Assembly (NCBI GenBank): GCA_029251165.1
Contig: JAQXDW010000074.1
Location: 62,001-126,000 of the forward strand
Length of the DNA stretch: 64,000 bases
Reading direction: 5' to 3'
Origin: Myxococcota bacterium
GTDB taxonomy: Bacteria > Myxococcota_A > UBA796
The notes beneath the pieces were generated by a model, which was not told the origin of the DNA, did not search any database, and saw only the letters and a program-made list of their open reading frames with translations. The translations under genes and the position numbers were made by a program. This document shows positions 17,424-26,032 of this stretch, piece after piece. Each line of letters starts with the position of its first letter. Positions within the stretch are counted from its first letter, which is position 1.

Positions 17424-17496
17424 GTGAGGGCGTCCTGTGCTTGGGGTGTACCGGCATATATCAAGACTGGTACCCTTCTGGACTCTGGAGGTTGAG

Positions 17497-17925
17497 ATGT
17501 TGAGCTGGCTGATCTCAATTGCACTTGTGCTCGGTGGCTGTGCACTCGCCGCGTGGGGAATGCGTATCTTTCGCCGTCGGAGTCGTGCTGCTGCCGTTCG
17601 GATCAAGGGTCATGCGCCGAACCGCAAGGCGATCGACGTCGCGGTGCGCCTGACCTGTGATGCCGTCGCGCCAGGAGGCCTGCGACCGGGACGGGACTAT
17701 CGTGGGGTCGGCCACATGGTGATCGCGGGGAGCCGGTTCGCCCTCGCGACGGATCAGGGGCGTGTGCTGGAGATCAGCGAAGCCCTGCCCGGGCAGGTTC
17801 GCGCACCAGGACCGCGCATGCTCATCGTCGAGGGCAGCCACCCATCGGGTCGTGCTCGAGTGCGGGTTGAGCTGGTGGTGGATGAAGAGCAGGCCTGGGC
17901 TGCTGAAATTGAGGCGCTGATGTAG
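17497..17925 (+). CDS. Small membrane-anchored protein of unknown function
   Basis: 142 residues starting at an ATG preceded by GAGGTTGAG. An N-terminal membrane helix (about 2-22: WLISIALVLGGCALAAW) is followed by an Arg-rich stretch and a beta-rich cytoplasmic domain. No family recognised. It is divergent from the HTH-SspB gene (73 bases between starts), and its stop lies 4 bases from the convergent spike gene. A longer frame back to 17437 would extend into the divergent promoter region. Confidence 0.6.
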   Translation: MLSWLISIALVLGGCALAAWGMRIFRRRSRAAAVRIKGHAPNRKAIDVAVRLTCDAVAPGGLRPGRDYRGVGHMVIAGSRFALATDQGRVLEISEALPGQVRAPGPRMLIVEGSHPSGRARVRVELVVDEEQAWAAEIEALM

Positions 17926-17929
17926 GCCG

Positions 17930-18643
17930 TCAGCTGGTCGGCGGGTGGCTGTGGGGAGGCGTGTCCAGCGGTGAGTCTGGATCTGAGGTGGGCGCGCTGG
18001 GGTTGATGTCGACCGCCATGGCCTTGTAGGTCTGGTTCCCAGAGCTCATGATGCTCGCGCTCGAGCCGGCCTTGTAGATGCCGGACTGCCCGGCCTCGTG
18101 GGTGATCGTTTGATCGGCCTCGAGCGTGAAGTCCTTGCACTTGATCGAGATGGTCTCGACCGCCTCGACCTCAGAGTCTTTTCCGCAGTACATCTTGATG
18201 GTCATCTCGGCGGAGTCCATCGACTGGTAGATCGGTGCAGACGTCACGTCGAGTCGTCCAGATGCCTGCGCGCCGATCTCGACCTTCTCTGCGCCCGAGG
18301 TGTCGTCGAAGATGACCATGTGGTCGTTGCGAGACCAGAACACCCGCTTGTCGTTATTGGCGTCGTCGTTGTGGTACGCCTCTGGCTTGTCCTCTGTGCC
18401 GTTGTAGACGGCGCCGACGATGTAGGGGGTCATCGATCGATAGGCGAAGACGATGACCACCTCAGTCCCGATGTCTGGCAGGATCACGAGGCCACGGTTC
18501 TTGCCGGCCATCGGGGAGCACATCCGACACCAGGAGCTGTCCAGCTGCTCCTCGCTCTCGACGGGGTACTGGATCTTCACCCGATGAAGTCCGTCCGGGT
18601 CTTTGTTGTCGAGGACCGTTCCCACGACGAGGCCGTTGATCAT
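17930..18643 (-). CDS. gpV/VgrG-like spike protein, copy 2
   Basis: 237 residues. Residues about 3-90 form an OB-fold like phage baseplate protein V/gp5 and the VgrG gp5 domain (VGTVLDNKDPDGLHRVKI, then MCSPMAGKNRGLVILPDIGTEVVIVF). Residues 90-200 are beta-repeats like the spike shaft. A Pro/Ser/His-rich tail follows. The gp27-like half of full VgrG proteins is absent. It is clearly paralogous to the next gene (shared YCGKD, ETIS and KCKDF segments). Such proteins sit at the tip of contractile injection systems. Last gene of the kinase-PAAR-spike operon. Confidence 0.78.
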   Translation of the reverse strand: MINGLVVGTVLDNKDPDGLHRVKIQYPVESEEQLDSSWCRMCSPMAGKNRGLVILPDIGTEVVIVFAYRSMTPYIVGAVYNGTEDKPEAYHNDDANNDKRVFWSRNDHMVIFDDTSGAEKVEIGAQASGRLDVTSAPIYQSMDSAEMTIKMYCGKDSEVEAVETISIKCKDFTLEADQTITHEAGQSGIYKAGSSASIMSSGNQTYKAMAVDINPSAPTSDPDSPLDTPPHSHPPTS

Positions 18644-18668
18644 GGCGTGCTCTCAGTTGGCGGTGTGC

Positions 18669-19325
18669 TCAGTTGATCATCGTCATGGTGGCGTTGAGCG
18701 TCAGAGACTGCCCACCGTCGACAGTGCAGTCGCTGCCTGTGGTGACGTCCATGCTCTGACCGGCCTTGACGTTGATGGAGTTGCTGGCTTCGAGGATGAA
18801 GTCCTTGCACTTCATCGAGATGGTCTCGACCGACTCGATGATGATGTCCTTGCCGCAGTACACCGACAGGACCTTGTTCGCCGAGTCCCAGATGAGTCGG
18901 ATCTCCTCGTTGTGGAGGATCAGCTCAATGCGCTCCGAGCCGTCGGTGTCATCGAAGGTCAGGCGGTGGCCGGATCGAGACTGAAAGACCCGGAGGTTGT
19001 TCTCGCCGTCTTCGTTGGCGTAGGGCGGGGTGTCCACGCCGTTGAACAGGGAGCCGAGCACGATGGCGTTGTTGACATCACCATGGACGAACGCGACGAG
19101 GACCTCGTCGTCGATCTCTGGGATGGTCATCCAGCCGCGCTCCCGGCCAGCCATCGGCATGACCAGCCGCGCCCAGAAGCTCTCGGGAGTCTCTGGGAGC
19201 AGCGGAAACTTTAGCTTGACCCGACCCATCTCATCGGGGTCGACGTTGTCAACGACGATGGCCTCGACGAGGCCGGGCATCTGGCCGGAGACCGGTCGGC
19301 CAAAACGATCCGTGACTTTGGGCAT
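18669..19325 (-). CDS. gpV/VgrG-like spike protein, copy 1
   Basis: 218 residues with an N-terminal extension, then an OB-fold (EAIVVDNVDPDEMGRVKLKF, then LVMPMAGRERGWMTIPEIDDEVLVAFV, about 20-105) and a C-terminal beta-rich shaft ending without the tail of copy 2. It matches the baseplate-V/VgrG gp5 domain family, which forms the trimeric spike of phage tails and type VI-like systems. It lies 15 bases after the PAAR gene and 25 bases before copy 2. The two copies probably arose by tandem duplication; they may form alternative or mixed spikes. Confidence 0.8.
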   Translation of the reverse strand: MPKVTDRFGRPVSGQMPGLVEAIVVDNVDPDEMGRVKLKFPLLPETPESFWARLVMPMAGRERGWMTIPEIDDEVLVAFVHGDVNNAIVLGSLFNGVDTPPYANEDGENNLRVFQSRSGHRLTFDDTDGSERIELILHNEEIRLIWDSANKVLSVYCGKDIIIESVETISMKCKDFILEASNSINVKAGQSMDVTTGSDCTVDGGQSLTLNATMTMIN

Positions 19326-19340
19326 GATAACCTCTAAGGT

Positions 19341-19658
19341 TTAACCGATAATGACGTTTGAACTACCAACAATGAGCGTACCGGTACCGCCGCAGTGGGT
19401 GGTCTGGTCCCCAAGCCGTGCGACGGGCACGTCGTTGAAGCTTACTGTGGTGCTGCCCTGGGCAACGACCCAGGTGTTGGGGCCACAGCAGCCAGAGTGG
19501 ATACCCGGATCACCGACGCGCAGCGGCGACAGGCCGTTGACGAGGATGTTTGGAGACCCGACGGTTCCTGGACCCGTCACCGGGTGTGCACATGAGGTGC
19601 ATCCATGGGCATCAGCGGGACAGTGAGCGTTGTCTTTGACGCGAGAAACCGGCGGCAT
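19341..19658 (-). CDS. PAAR-domain spike-tip protein
   Basis: 105 residues beginning MPPVSR, with GGGAGG well placed before the ATG. The sequence follows the PAAR pattern: MPPVSRVKDNAHCPADAHG, then SPNILVNGLSPLRVGD, then GSTTVSFNDVPVARLGDQT, ending GSSNVIIG. Several cysteines and histidines could bind the tip metal ion. PAAR proteins cap the VgrG/gpV spike and may carry effectors; here there is no extension, so it is a bare tip. It lies about 50 bases after the kinase-STAND gene and directly before the two spike genes. Confidence 0.88.
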   Translation of the reverse strand: MPPVSRVKDNAHCPADAHGCTSCAHPVTGPGTVGSPNILVNGLSPLRVGDPGIHSGCCGPNTWVVAQGSTTVSFNDVPVARLGDQTTHCGGTGTLIVGSSNVIIG

Positions 19659-19707
19659 ACGAGCCCTCCCTGTGCTGATGATAGCACGCCTCGGCGGGCG
19701 CGCGTTG

Positions 19708-22700
19708 CTACTGTGCGATGGCGTTGTCAGGTGGCGTGAATGCAGCGGGCCACTGTGTTGTGTCGGTGCAGTACTGGGCCGCAGTGAGGTCCACGTGGCT
19801 GAGGTTGGCCCTGCTGAGATTGGTTCCGCAGAGTTTGCTTCCACGCAGATTCGCGCCAGAGAGGACAGCGTCTGAGAGATCCGCGTTCTCGAGGTCTGCG
19901 TTCTCGAGGTCTGCCCCGGTGAGGTCGGCAGCAGTGAGGTCGGCCTTTGAGAGGTCTGCGTTCCGCAGCGATGCTTGCTTCAGCCGCGTTCGACTCATCC
20001 CAGCATCGGAGAAGCGGGCATTGTCCAGCATGGCGCCTGTCAGCGTGCTCGCGATCAGCTCTGCGCCGCTGAAGTCCGCCCCGGGGGCTGTGAGCTGATA
20101 GAGATCCGCCTCGCGGAGACGGGCATTGGAGGCATCCAGGTCTGTGGCATTCCCGCGGGGGCCAAGTGCATGCGGAGGAATGGGCACCGCGCTGTCTCCG
20201 ATCTTCTTCTTCCACTGTGTCTTGCTGTTGAACTGGGCACCGATGAACGAAGAGGCTGGAGCGGATTCTGGATGCTCGCCCTGCCAGTCGGCCTCCAGAA
20301 AGATCGCCTGGCGGAGATCTGCACCATCAAAGATGGTGTCTCGAAGCTTGGCTCCGGTGAGGTTTGCTCCGGAGAGGTTGGCCCCGGAGAGGTCAGCGTC
20401 CTGGAGCAAGGTCCCGATGAGCATGGCAGACTCCAGATCCGCTCCGGAGAGGTTGGCTTCTCGCAGATCTGCGCGCGCCATGCGTGCGCTGCGGAGGTTG
20501 AGTCCGGAGAAGTCCTGGCCGCGAAGGCTTGCCCCGGTCAGATCCGGTGCCGGGATGTTGAGCGCGATCGTGGCGTGGATTCGAAGGCGGTGGATGGAGA
20601 TGAATTCGACCGGATACTGCCCCGCGAGTGCTCCGAGCAGCGCGAAGAGGATCGGGACGAGGATGAAGGTTCCCTGTCGCTGAAGCTTCTGGCGCTTTGC
20701 GTTGTTGCGCCGCTTCAGCCAACGCTCGTCGAGCAGGGTCTTGCAGGCCTCGAAGAACTCTCGCTCGTCGATTGTCCGAAACACCAGATCGTCAGTGTAA
20801 GGACGGATCTCGGTGAAGTGGGACTCCGAGAGGAGATCGGAGTCCCGGCGGCCACCCTGGATCCACAGGCTGAGGCCGTGGTGAAACAGCCGGCGAGCGC
20901 GGTTCCGCTCCGTTCCTTCCTCGCCATATTCTTGGATTCGAGCGACCAGGGCTTCGTGGGTGATTCGGTAGGTGCGCTCGCTGGGCCAGCGGGCATCCGT
21001 GAACCCTTGAATGATCCGCCAGCGGTCCTCCAGTCGGCGGAGGACCTGCTCGCGCCGGCTGGTGTCGTCGTAGGCGATCAGCTCAGACTGCGGGGTGGGG
21101 CGGGACGTCGGCGAGCCGGGGAGGTGGGTCAGCGCGCGCAGCAGCTCCTTTGCGACACCCTGATCGGAGGGGCTGAGGTCTTCGATGGCTTCGTCGAGCA
21201 GTCGGGCGAGGATCCCGCGCGCGCCTCCGAGCCGGTCTCGGTAGTGCTCGATGGTGATCACCGGCTCCGGGTCGTCCTTGACCATCTCCCACAGGCGGGT
21301 TCCGATGGCCTGCACACGGGGGGCAACCTCGCCGGCGGTGTCCGACAGCAGCTCGGTCACGATGAGGTCCGTCAGCCCATCTTCGAATCGAAACGGGGTG
21401 TAGGTGGTGCTGATGTTGGACCCTGTTGGTCCCTCAAGGGCAGCCTTGAGATCTGGGGCATCCAGTGGACGCAGGGGGAGGATGCGGGCCAGCTCATCTG
21501 TGGGCAGGGGGTGAAGAGAGCGAAGGAGTGCGCCGAAGTAGTCCTCCCGCATCGAGAGGATGAGCCGGATGCTGTGCGCTCCTCCGCCGGCCAACAGCTC
21601 GGCGATGCGGGCCTGGAGGCGCTGAGACTCTTTGGGGTTGCCGGAGGTGAACACCTCCTCGAGCTGATCGAGGATCACGGCGATCGGCCGCTCCTCCAAG
21701 GCCGCGACAGAGTCGAGCAGCTGGACGAGGGGCCGGCCAGTGATGGTATCTGAGGTGCGCGCAAGCTCCCGAGAGAGCATCGTGGAGAGCTGTCGGGTCG
21801 GGTCGGTTCCGCCGCGAACTCGGATGACTCGGATCCCCAGATCCTCCAACGCGGGCACCACCCGTGCGGACAGAAAGCTCGTCTTTCCGACCCCGCTGGC
21901 TCCGGTGAGGATGAGCATCGGGGGCTCATCGGGGTGATTCCAGGCGCTCAAGAACCGGGCGATGTCATTCTCTCGACCGAAGTAGAGCTCGCGGCTGGCT
22001 CGGCTGAACGGACTGAGGAACCGGTAGGGCTCTCGGGGGCGGGGAATCTCAGAGTCGGTGGTGAGGGCGGGAAGTGCCGGCGGCTGCTCGGGGCTGATGC
22101 GGCGGAGCGCCTCGGCGACCGCAGACCAGTCCGAGAACCGCATGCTCGGGCTCTTCTCCATCAGCTGATGAATCAGATCGATGATCGGCTGCGGGGCGTC
22201 AGAGTGCTCTGAGAGTCGGAGCGGCTCGACGTGGAGGTGCTGGTGCATGAAGCTGCGGCTGTTCGGACCCTCGAACGCGCTGCGGCCAGCGAACATCTCG
22301 AACAGGATGCAGCCGAAGCTGTACAGGTCGCTGCGGTGGTCGACCTGCCAGCCGAGGACCTGCTCTGGCGCCATGTACCGTGGGGTGCCCACGGGTGAGC
22401 CGGGTCGGGTCAGGCGTGCCTGTGCGCCCACCGACAGCTCTGCGGTCGGCGGCATCGACTCCAGGTCATCGAACATCGTGGCCTCGGAGTCGGTGAACAT
22501 CAGCCCGTCATCAGGGGTGATGGTCTCTCGCCCTTGGTCCTGGCGGCTGCCCTGGAGGCTGTTGTCTCCCAGCGTGATGTCGCCGCTGGTGTCGACCGGT
22601 GTGAAGCCATGCGTGTCGAGGAGGGTCGCGAGGCCGAAGTCGAGGATCTTGACGTGGTTCTCGGCGAGCAGGAAGATATTGTCCGGCTTGAGGTCCCGGT

Positions 22701-23088
22701 GGACCAGCCCGACGCCCTGACCTGCGCCCATTCCACGGATGATCTGCCGGGCGATGTGGAGGGCCTCGTCGAGGGGAAGCGCTCCCTCGCGAGACAGCCG
22801 CGCGGAGAGGGTCTCGCCCTCCAGCAGCTCCATGACCAGGAAGCTGGCGCCTTCGTCGGTCTTGCCGACATCGAACACGGTGACCACGTTGTGGTGGTGG
22901 AGCCGACAGGTGGTGCGTGCCTCGCGCTCGAAGCGCGCGACGACGTTGGGGTGCCGGGTCAGCTCTGGGCGCAGGACCTTGATGGCGACGGCGCGGTCGA
23001 GGGCTTCCTGCCAGCCCCGATAGACCTCGCCGACACCACCACGACCAATGCGCTCTCCGAGACTGTAGCGATCGCTGAGACGCTTCAT
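19708..23088 (-). CDS. Ser/Thr kinase - STAND NTPase - transmembrane - pentapeptide-repeat protein
   Basis: 1126 residues. A Hanks-type kinase (about 8-330) has the Gly-rich loop GRGGVGEVY, K37, HRD (130-132), DFG (150-152) and APE (240-242). The activation segment carries an extra ~50 residues rich in T, S and D. Residues about 353-770 are an nSTAND1-like NTPase (LSPFSRASRELYFGRE, Walker A GASGVGKTS at 397-405, Walker B-like VILDQLEEVF). A membrane helix follows near 815-840, then about 280 residues of A(D/N)LxGA pentapeptide repeats forming a right-handed beta-helix. Inferred: a membrane-bound sensor kinase. First gene of the operon with PAAR and spike proteins, so it may control that system, as PpkA does in type VI secretion. 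Confidence 0.88.
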   Translation of the reverse strand: MKRLSDRYSLGERIGRGGVGEVYRGWQEALDRAVAIKVLRPELTRHPNVVARFEREARTTCRLHHHNVVTVFDVGKTDEGASFLVMELLEGETLSARLSREGALPLDEALHIARQIIRGMGAGQGVGLVHRDLKPDNIFLLAENHVKILDFGLATLLDTHGFTPVDTSGDITLGDNSLQGSRQDQGRETITPDDGLMFTDSEATMFDDLESMPPTAELSVGAQARLTRPGSPVGTPRYMAPEQVLGWQVDHRSDLYSFGCILFEMFAGRSAFEGPNSRSFMHQHLHVEPLRLSEHSDAPQPIIDLIHQLMEKSPSMRFSDWSAVAEALRRISPEQPPALPALTTDSEIPRPREPYRFLSPFSRASRELYFGRENDIARFLSAWNHPDEPPMLILTGASGVGKTSFLSARVVPALEDLGIRVIRVRGGTDPTRQLSTMLSRELARTSDTITGRPLVQLLDSVAALEERPIAVILDQLEEVFTSGNPKESQRLQARIAELLAGGGAHSIRLILSMREDYFGALLRSLHPLPTDELARILPLRPLDAPDLKAALEGPTGSNISTTYTPFRFEDGLTDLIVTELLSDTAGEVAPRVQAIGTRLWEMVKDDPEPVITIEHYRDRLGGARGILARLLDEAIEDLSPSDQGVAKELLRALTHLPGSPTSRPTPQSELIAYDDTSRREQVLRRLEDRWRIIQGFTDARWPSERTYRITHEALVARIQEYGEEGTERNRARRLFHHGLSLWIQGGRRDSDLLSESHFTEIRPYTDDLVFRTIDEREFFEACKTLLDERWLKRRNNAKRQKLQRQGTFILVPILFALLGALAGQYPVEFISIHRLRIHATIALNIPAPDLTGASLRGQDFSGLNLRSARMARADLREANLSGADLESAMLIGTLLQDADLSGANLSGANLTGAKLRDTIFDGADLRQAIFLEADWQGEHPESAPASSFIGAQFNSKTQWKKKIGDSAVPIPPHALGPRGNATDLDASNARLREADLYQLTAPGADFSGAELIASTLTGAMLDNARFSDAGMSRTRLKQASLRNADLSKADLTAADLTGADLENADLENADLSDAVLSGANLRGSKLCGTNLSRANLSHVDLTAAQYCTDTTQWPAAFTPPDNAIAQ

Positions 23089-23159
23089 GGGGGGAACGGC
23101 AGTGTGAGGGGGAGACTGAATACAACCACAGTGGGTGAGGGTGCGCTACTCTGACCGAG

Positions 23160-24173
23160 ATGTTGTGGATCCTGCTGGCCTGTGCGTCGTCGTCCCCGCT
23201 TGTCACCGAGGCCTGGGTCTTGGAGGGGCCGGGTGTTCTGGGCCAGCTGTCTGCACCTGAACCCGGCTGCGGGGGGAAGGGGGCTACGATTGGTCTCTGG
23301 GGGGCAACCTGGGGCACTGCGGGGCAGGTCCCCGTCGATGCTATGGAGGAAGACGGAGTGCTCTGGCTGAGCTTTCCGATCCAGACTGGCGTAGGCGAGG
23401 GGATCGCGGCGCTGAGGGTGCAGGGGGATGACGTCCGGGTCCCGCTCGGGGCGCGGAGCGGCGAATTTGATCTGGCGCTCACCCGAGCACCTGGCGTGAA
23501 TCCTGCCGCGCTCCTGGAGGCCGCAGCGCAGACCGCTCAGGCTGGGATCGCGGCAGAGCGGGCTGCTTGGCAGCAGGGAGACTTCCTGCTCATGGACGGA
23601 GCGGATGCTGTCGGAGAGGTCAGCCTCCGTGGCGATGCGCCGCCGATGATCTCGGTCCATGACATCACCTGGCTCACCCCAGATCCGGTGGTCGCGTCTC
23701 GTGCAGATGACGGTGGAGATCTCCTGCTGGTGTTTCCAGTCGAGCCGACCCTGGAAGACGAAGAGGCCCTCATCCGGGTCAACGTGCTCACCCGAGCGGT
23801 CGTTGTGCCAAGTCAAGCGGTGCCTTCTCCCATGGACCGCCGGCTCCAGTTGGTGGCTGGGTCGCTGAGCGATGCCGAGCGGGCGGAAGCTGTTGCAGCG
23901 GCCATTTCTTTAGCCGATGCAGCGGAGGTGGAGTGGCTGGAGGAAGCTGGAGCGGACCTCGCGCGCCGCGCCCGCCGCTCTGGGGGGTGTGCGGAGTGGG
24001 CGGAGCTTCCTGAGGAGTGGCGGCTGATGCTTGCGGGGTACGAGGTCGAGATCACGACACTGGATGGTGACTGTGCGCTGGAGGTGTCGCCGGACTGGAG
24101 GCAGCACCGCCGTCGGTACAGCGGCGTGATTGGAGCGGATGAGGCGCACCAACGTCAGGCGCAGATGGAATAA
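23160..24173 (+). CDS. Lipoprotein of unknown function
   Basis: 337 residues with a minimal signal peptide and lipobox (ILLAC) at residue 8, so the protein is probably a lipoprotein. The middle contains beta-strand-rich stretches and an Ala-rich helix at about 118-145. A long helix near 235-285 has a charged surface. No recognised domain. It is divergent from the kinase gene with 71 bases between, where both promoters must lie; I see no clear consensus boxes there. Confidence 0.62.
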   Translation: MLWILLACASSSPLVTEAWVLEGPGVLGQLSAPEPGCGGKGATIGLWGATWGTAGQVPVDAMEEDGVLWLSFPIQTGVGEGIAALRVQGDDVRVPLGARSGEFDLALTRAPGVNPAALLEAAAQTAQAGIAAERAAWQQGDFLLMDGADAVGEVSLRGDAPPMISVHDITWLTPDPVVASRADDGGDLLLVFPVEPTLEDEEALIRVNVLTRAVVVPSQAVPSPMDRRLQLVAGSLSDAERAEAVAAAISLADAAEVEWLEEAGADLARRARRSGGCAEWAELPEEWRLMLAGYEVEITTLDGDCALEVSPDWRQHRRRYSGVIGADEAHQRQAQME

Positions 24174-24206
24174 GTGCGCCTGCAGCGTGCGCGGGCGGAC
24201 TCAGCA

Positions 24207-24220
24207 GACCCGGCCGGGTC
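24207..24220. other. Perfect 14-bp palindrome
   Basis: GACCCGGCCGGGTC lies in the 138-base gap between the lipoprotein and the ABC ATPase gene. As RNA it gives a 5-bp stem with a GGCC loop. It has no T-run. It could be a weak terminator for the lipoprotein gene or a protein-binding site. Confidence 0.35.
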
Positions 24221-24311
24221 GTGCGGTCGCCGATGGCTGTGTGACACTCCGCCATGGATGAGGCGCAAGAGCGTGTCCCCGAATAAGCTCCCGAGTCAAG
24301 GGGGAGCATTG

Positions 24312-25286
24312 ATGGCGAGCGTTCACTTTCGCGGCGTGTTTAAGTCCTATGGCGATGTTCAGGTCCTCCACGGGGTCGACATCCAGGTCGGAGATGGTGA
24401 ATTTCTGGTCCTCGTCGGCCCGTCGGGGTGTGGAAAGTCGACCCTGCTTCGCTGCATTGCCGGTCTGGAGACGGTCAGCGATGGAGAGCTGCTGATCGGA
24501 GAGCGGGTGGTCAATGACCTGGCACCCCGTGAGCGTGATGTGGCGATGGTCTTTCAGTCCTACGCCCTCTACCCGCACATGACGGTCCGTGAAAACATGG
24601 GCTTTGCCCTAAAACTTCGTGGGCTTCCCAAGCCGGACATCAACACCCAGGTCGAGGCCGCCGCTGAGCTGCTTGGGCTGACTGAGCTGCTCGATCGGCA
24701 CCCTCGGGAGATGTCTGGTGGGCAGCGACAGCGGGTCGCCATGGGCCGCGCGATCGTGCGGCGGCCGAAGGTGTTTCTGTTTGACGAGCCCCTCTCCAAC
24801 CTCGACGCAAAGCTCCGCACGCAGCTTCGGGTTGAGCTCAAGCAGCTCCACCATCGGCTGGGGACCACGATGGTCTATGTCACCCACGATCAGGTCGAGG
24901 CGATGACCCTGGCTGATCGCATCGCAGTGCTCAACGGGGGCTACCTCCAGCAGATCGGTACGCCCTCAGAGCTGTTCCACGATCCAGCCAATCGGTTTGT
25001 CGCGGGCTTTATCGGCTCCCCTGCGATGAGCTTCCTGGAGAACCTGGAGGACGATGTTGTGGTCGGGGTCCGTCCGCACCAGATCATGCTGGGGGCGGGT
25101 CCGCTAACGGGAGAGGTCGAGGTGATCGAGACCCTCGGCTTTGAGAGCTTTGTCCACCTCCGCTTCCAGGGAGAGGCTCTGGTCGCACGGGTCGAGGGAG
25201 AGCCTCCGCCGCGCGGTCCGATCCGCTTCCGGTTGCTGGATACGGCCTGTCGGTTCGACAAGCGGACTGGAGAGCGCCGTCGCTGA
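24312..25286 (+). CDS. MalK/UgpC-type ABC transporter ATPase
   Basis: 324 residues from an ATG preceded by GGGGGAG. Walker A GPSGCGKS (37-44), Q-loop Q82 in VFQSYALYPHM, signature MSGGQ (134-138), Walker B VFLFDEP and THDQ switch are all present. The C-terminal ~90 residues form a shortened TOBE/OB domain (VVVGVRPHQI, then EVEVIETLG) typical of carbohydrate-uptake ATPases. No binding protein or permease lies nearby, so it probably serves one or several transporters encoded elsewhere, as MsiK-type shared ATPases do. A longer frame from 24174 is not supported by a ribosome site. Confidence 0.9.
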   Translation: MASVHFRGVFKSYGDVQVLHGVDIQVGDGEFLVLVGPSGCGKSTLLRCIAGLETVSDGELLIGERVVNDLAPRERDVAMVFQSYALYPHMTVRENMGFALKLRGLPKPDINTQVEAAAELLGLTELLDRHPREMSGGQRQRVAMGRAIVRRPKVFLFDEPLSNLDAKLRTQLRVELKQLHHRLGTTMVYVTHDQVEAMTLADRIAVLNGGYLQQIGTPSELFHDPANRFVAGFIGSPAMSFLENLEDDVVVGVRPHQIMLGAGPLTGEVEVIETLGFESFVHLRFQGEALVARVEGEPPPRGPIRFRLLDTACRFDKRTGERRR

Positions 25287-25416
25287 GTGCCCGCGCAAGT
25301 GGCGTGAGGAGAAGGATCAAAAAAGAGGTACGCCTCAGGCCTCCTGCGGTGTCCAACAGACAGAAGCGATCTCCGGGGGGGGATTGCGGACAACTTCCGC
25401 TGAATGAAGACAAGCG

Positions 25417-25428
25417 GTGGACGTCCAC
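25417..25428. promoter_or_regulatory. 12-bp palindrome upstream of the barrel gene
   Basis: GTGGACGTCCAC is a perfect palindrome 10 bases before the GGGAGG ribosome site. CCGCT and AGCGG form a further imperfect inverted pair just upstream. It may be an operator or a 5' leader hairpin affecting expression of the outer-membrane protein. Confidence 0.35.
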
Positions 25429-25448
25429 AAGCTGCACGGGAGGGGACA

Positions 25449-25979
25449 GTGCTGTCTGCAATGATGATGATGATGATGATGGGGACCGCCTCAGCCGATG
25501 AGATCTCGCTGGAGGCCGTCCTGCAGGCCACTCCGACTGGAGAGCTGGCCAGCGGACTCGGCGCACGTCTCGACAGCGGCGGCGCGTTCCTTACCCTTGA
25601 GGGGCGCGGTGAGACCGAGGGGTTCTGGATTGGACGGGCGACCGGTGGCATCGATCTGTTCGGGAACTCTGAGCGCCTTGACGTCACGCTCGGCCTGTTC
25701 CTGGGCACCACAGGCAGCACCACCTATCCCACCATCGAGACTGCGGGAACTGCGGGCTTCGAGGTCGGCCTCGGGGCAAACATGGGCAACTTTCGGGCAC
25801 GATATCGGCACGCAAACGGGTTCAGCGGGCCGATGGAGAGCCACCTGACTGAGGACGAATTCCGGGTCGGCTACCGCGCCTTCAACACCGTCGAGCTGTT
25901 TGGCCAGTATGTCCGGTTCAACCCAGGTGAGTACGATGTCATTGATGGCTATGGCGTCGGGGTCAAGGTCGTCTTTTAG
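25449..25979 (+). CDS. Small outer-membrane beta-barrel protein
   Basis: 176 residues from the GTG at 25449, chosen because GGGAGG lies 5 bases upstream. The signal peptide contains a run of seven Met residues encoded by (ATG)7 and ends MGTASA, followed by DE. The mature part has alternating strands, with FRARYRHANGFSG and a closing VELFGQYVRFNPG, then GYGVGVKVVF ending in Phe, typical of outer-membrane barrels recognised by BamA and similar to short acyloxyacyl hydrolase/PagP-like barrels. The exact family is uncertain. Initiation at any of the ATGs in the run would still give a shortened signal peptide. Confidence 0.72.
   Translation: MLSAMMMMMMMGTASADEISLEAVLQATPTGELASGLGARLDSGGAFLTLEGRGETEGFWIGRATGGIDLFGNSERLDVTLGLFLGTTGSTTYPTIETAGTAGFEVGLGANMGNFRARYRHANGFSGPMESHLTEDEFRVGYRAFNTVELFGQYVRFNPGEYDVIDGYGVGVKVVF
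25461..25481. repeat. ATG trinucleotide repeat, 7 copies
   Basis: Seven tandem ATG codons inside the signal-peptide region of the outer-membrane protein gene. Each unit is in frame, so copy-number change would alter signal-peptide length or start choice without shifting frame. Confidence 0.95.
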
Positions 25980-26032
25980 GCTCTCTCAGAGCAACCGGTT
26001 ATCGGGCCTCCCCGAACCAATCCGGAGCGATC

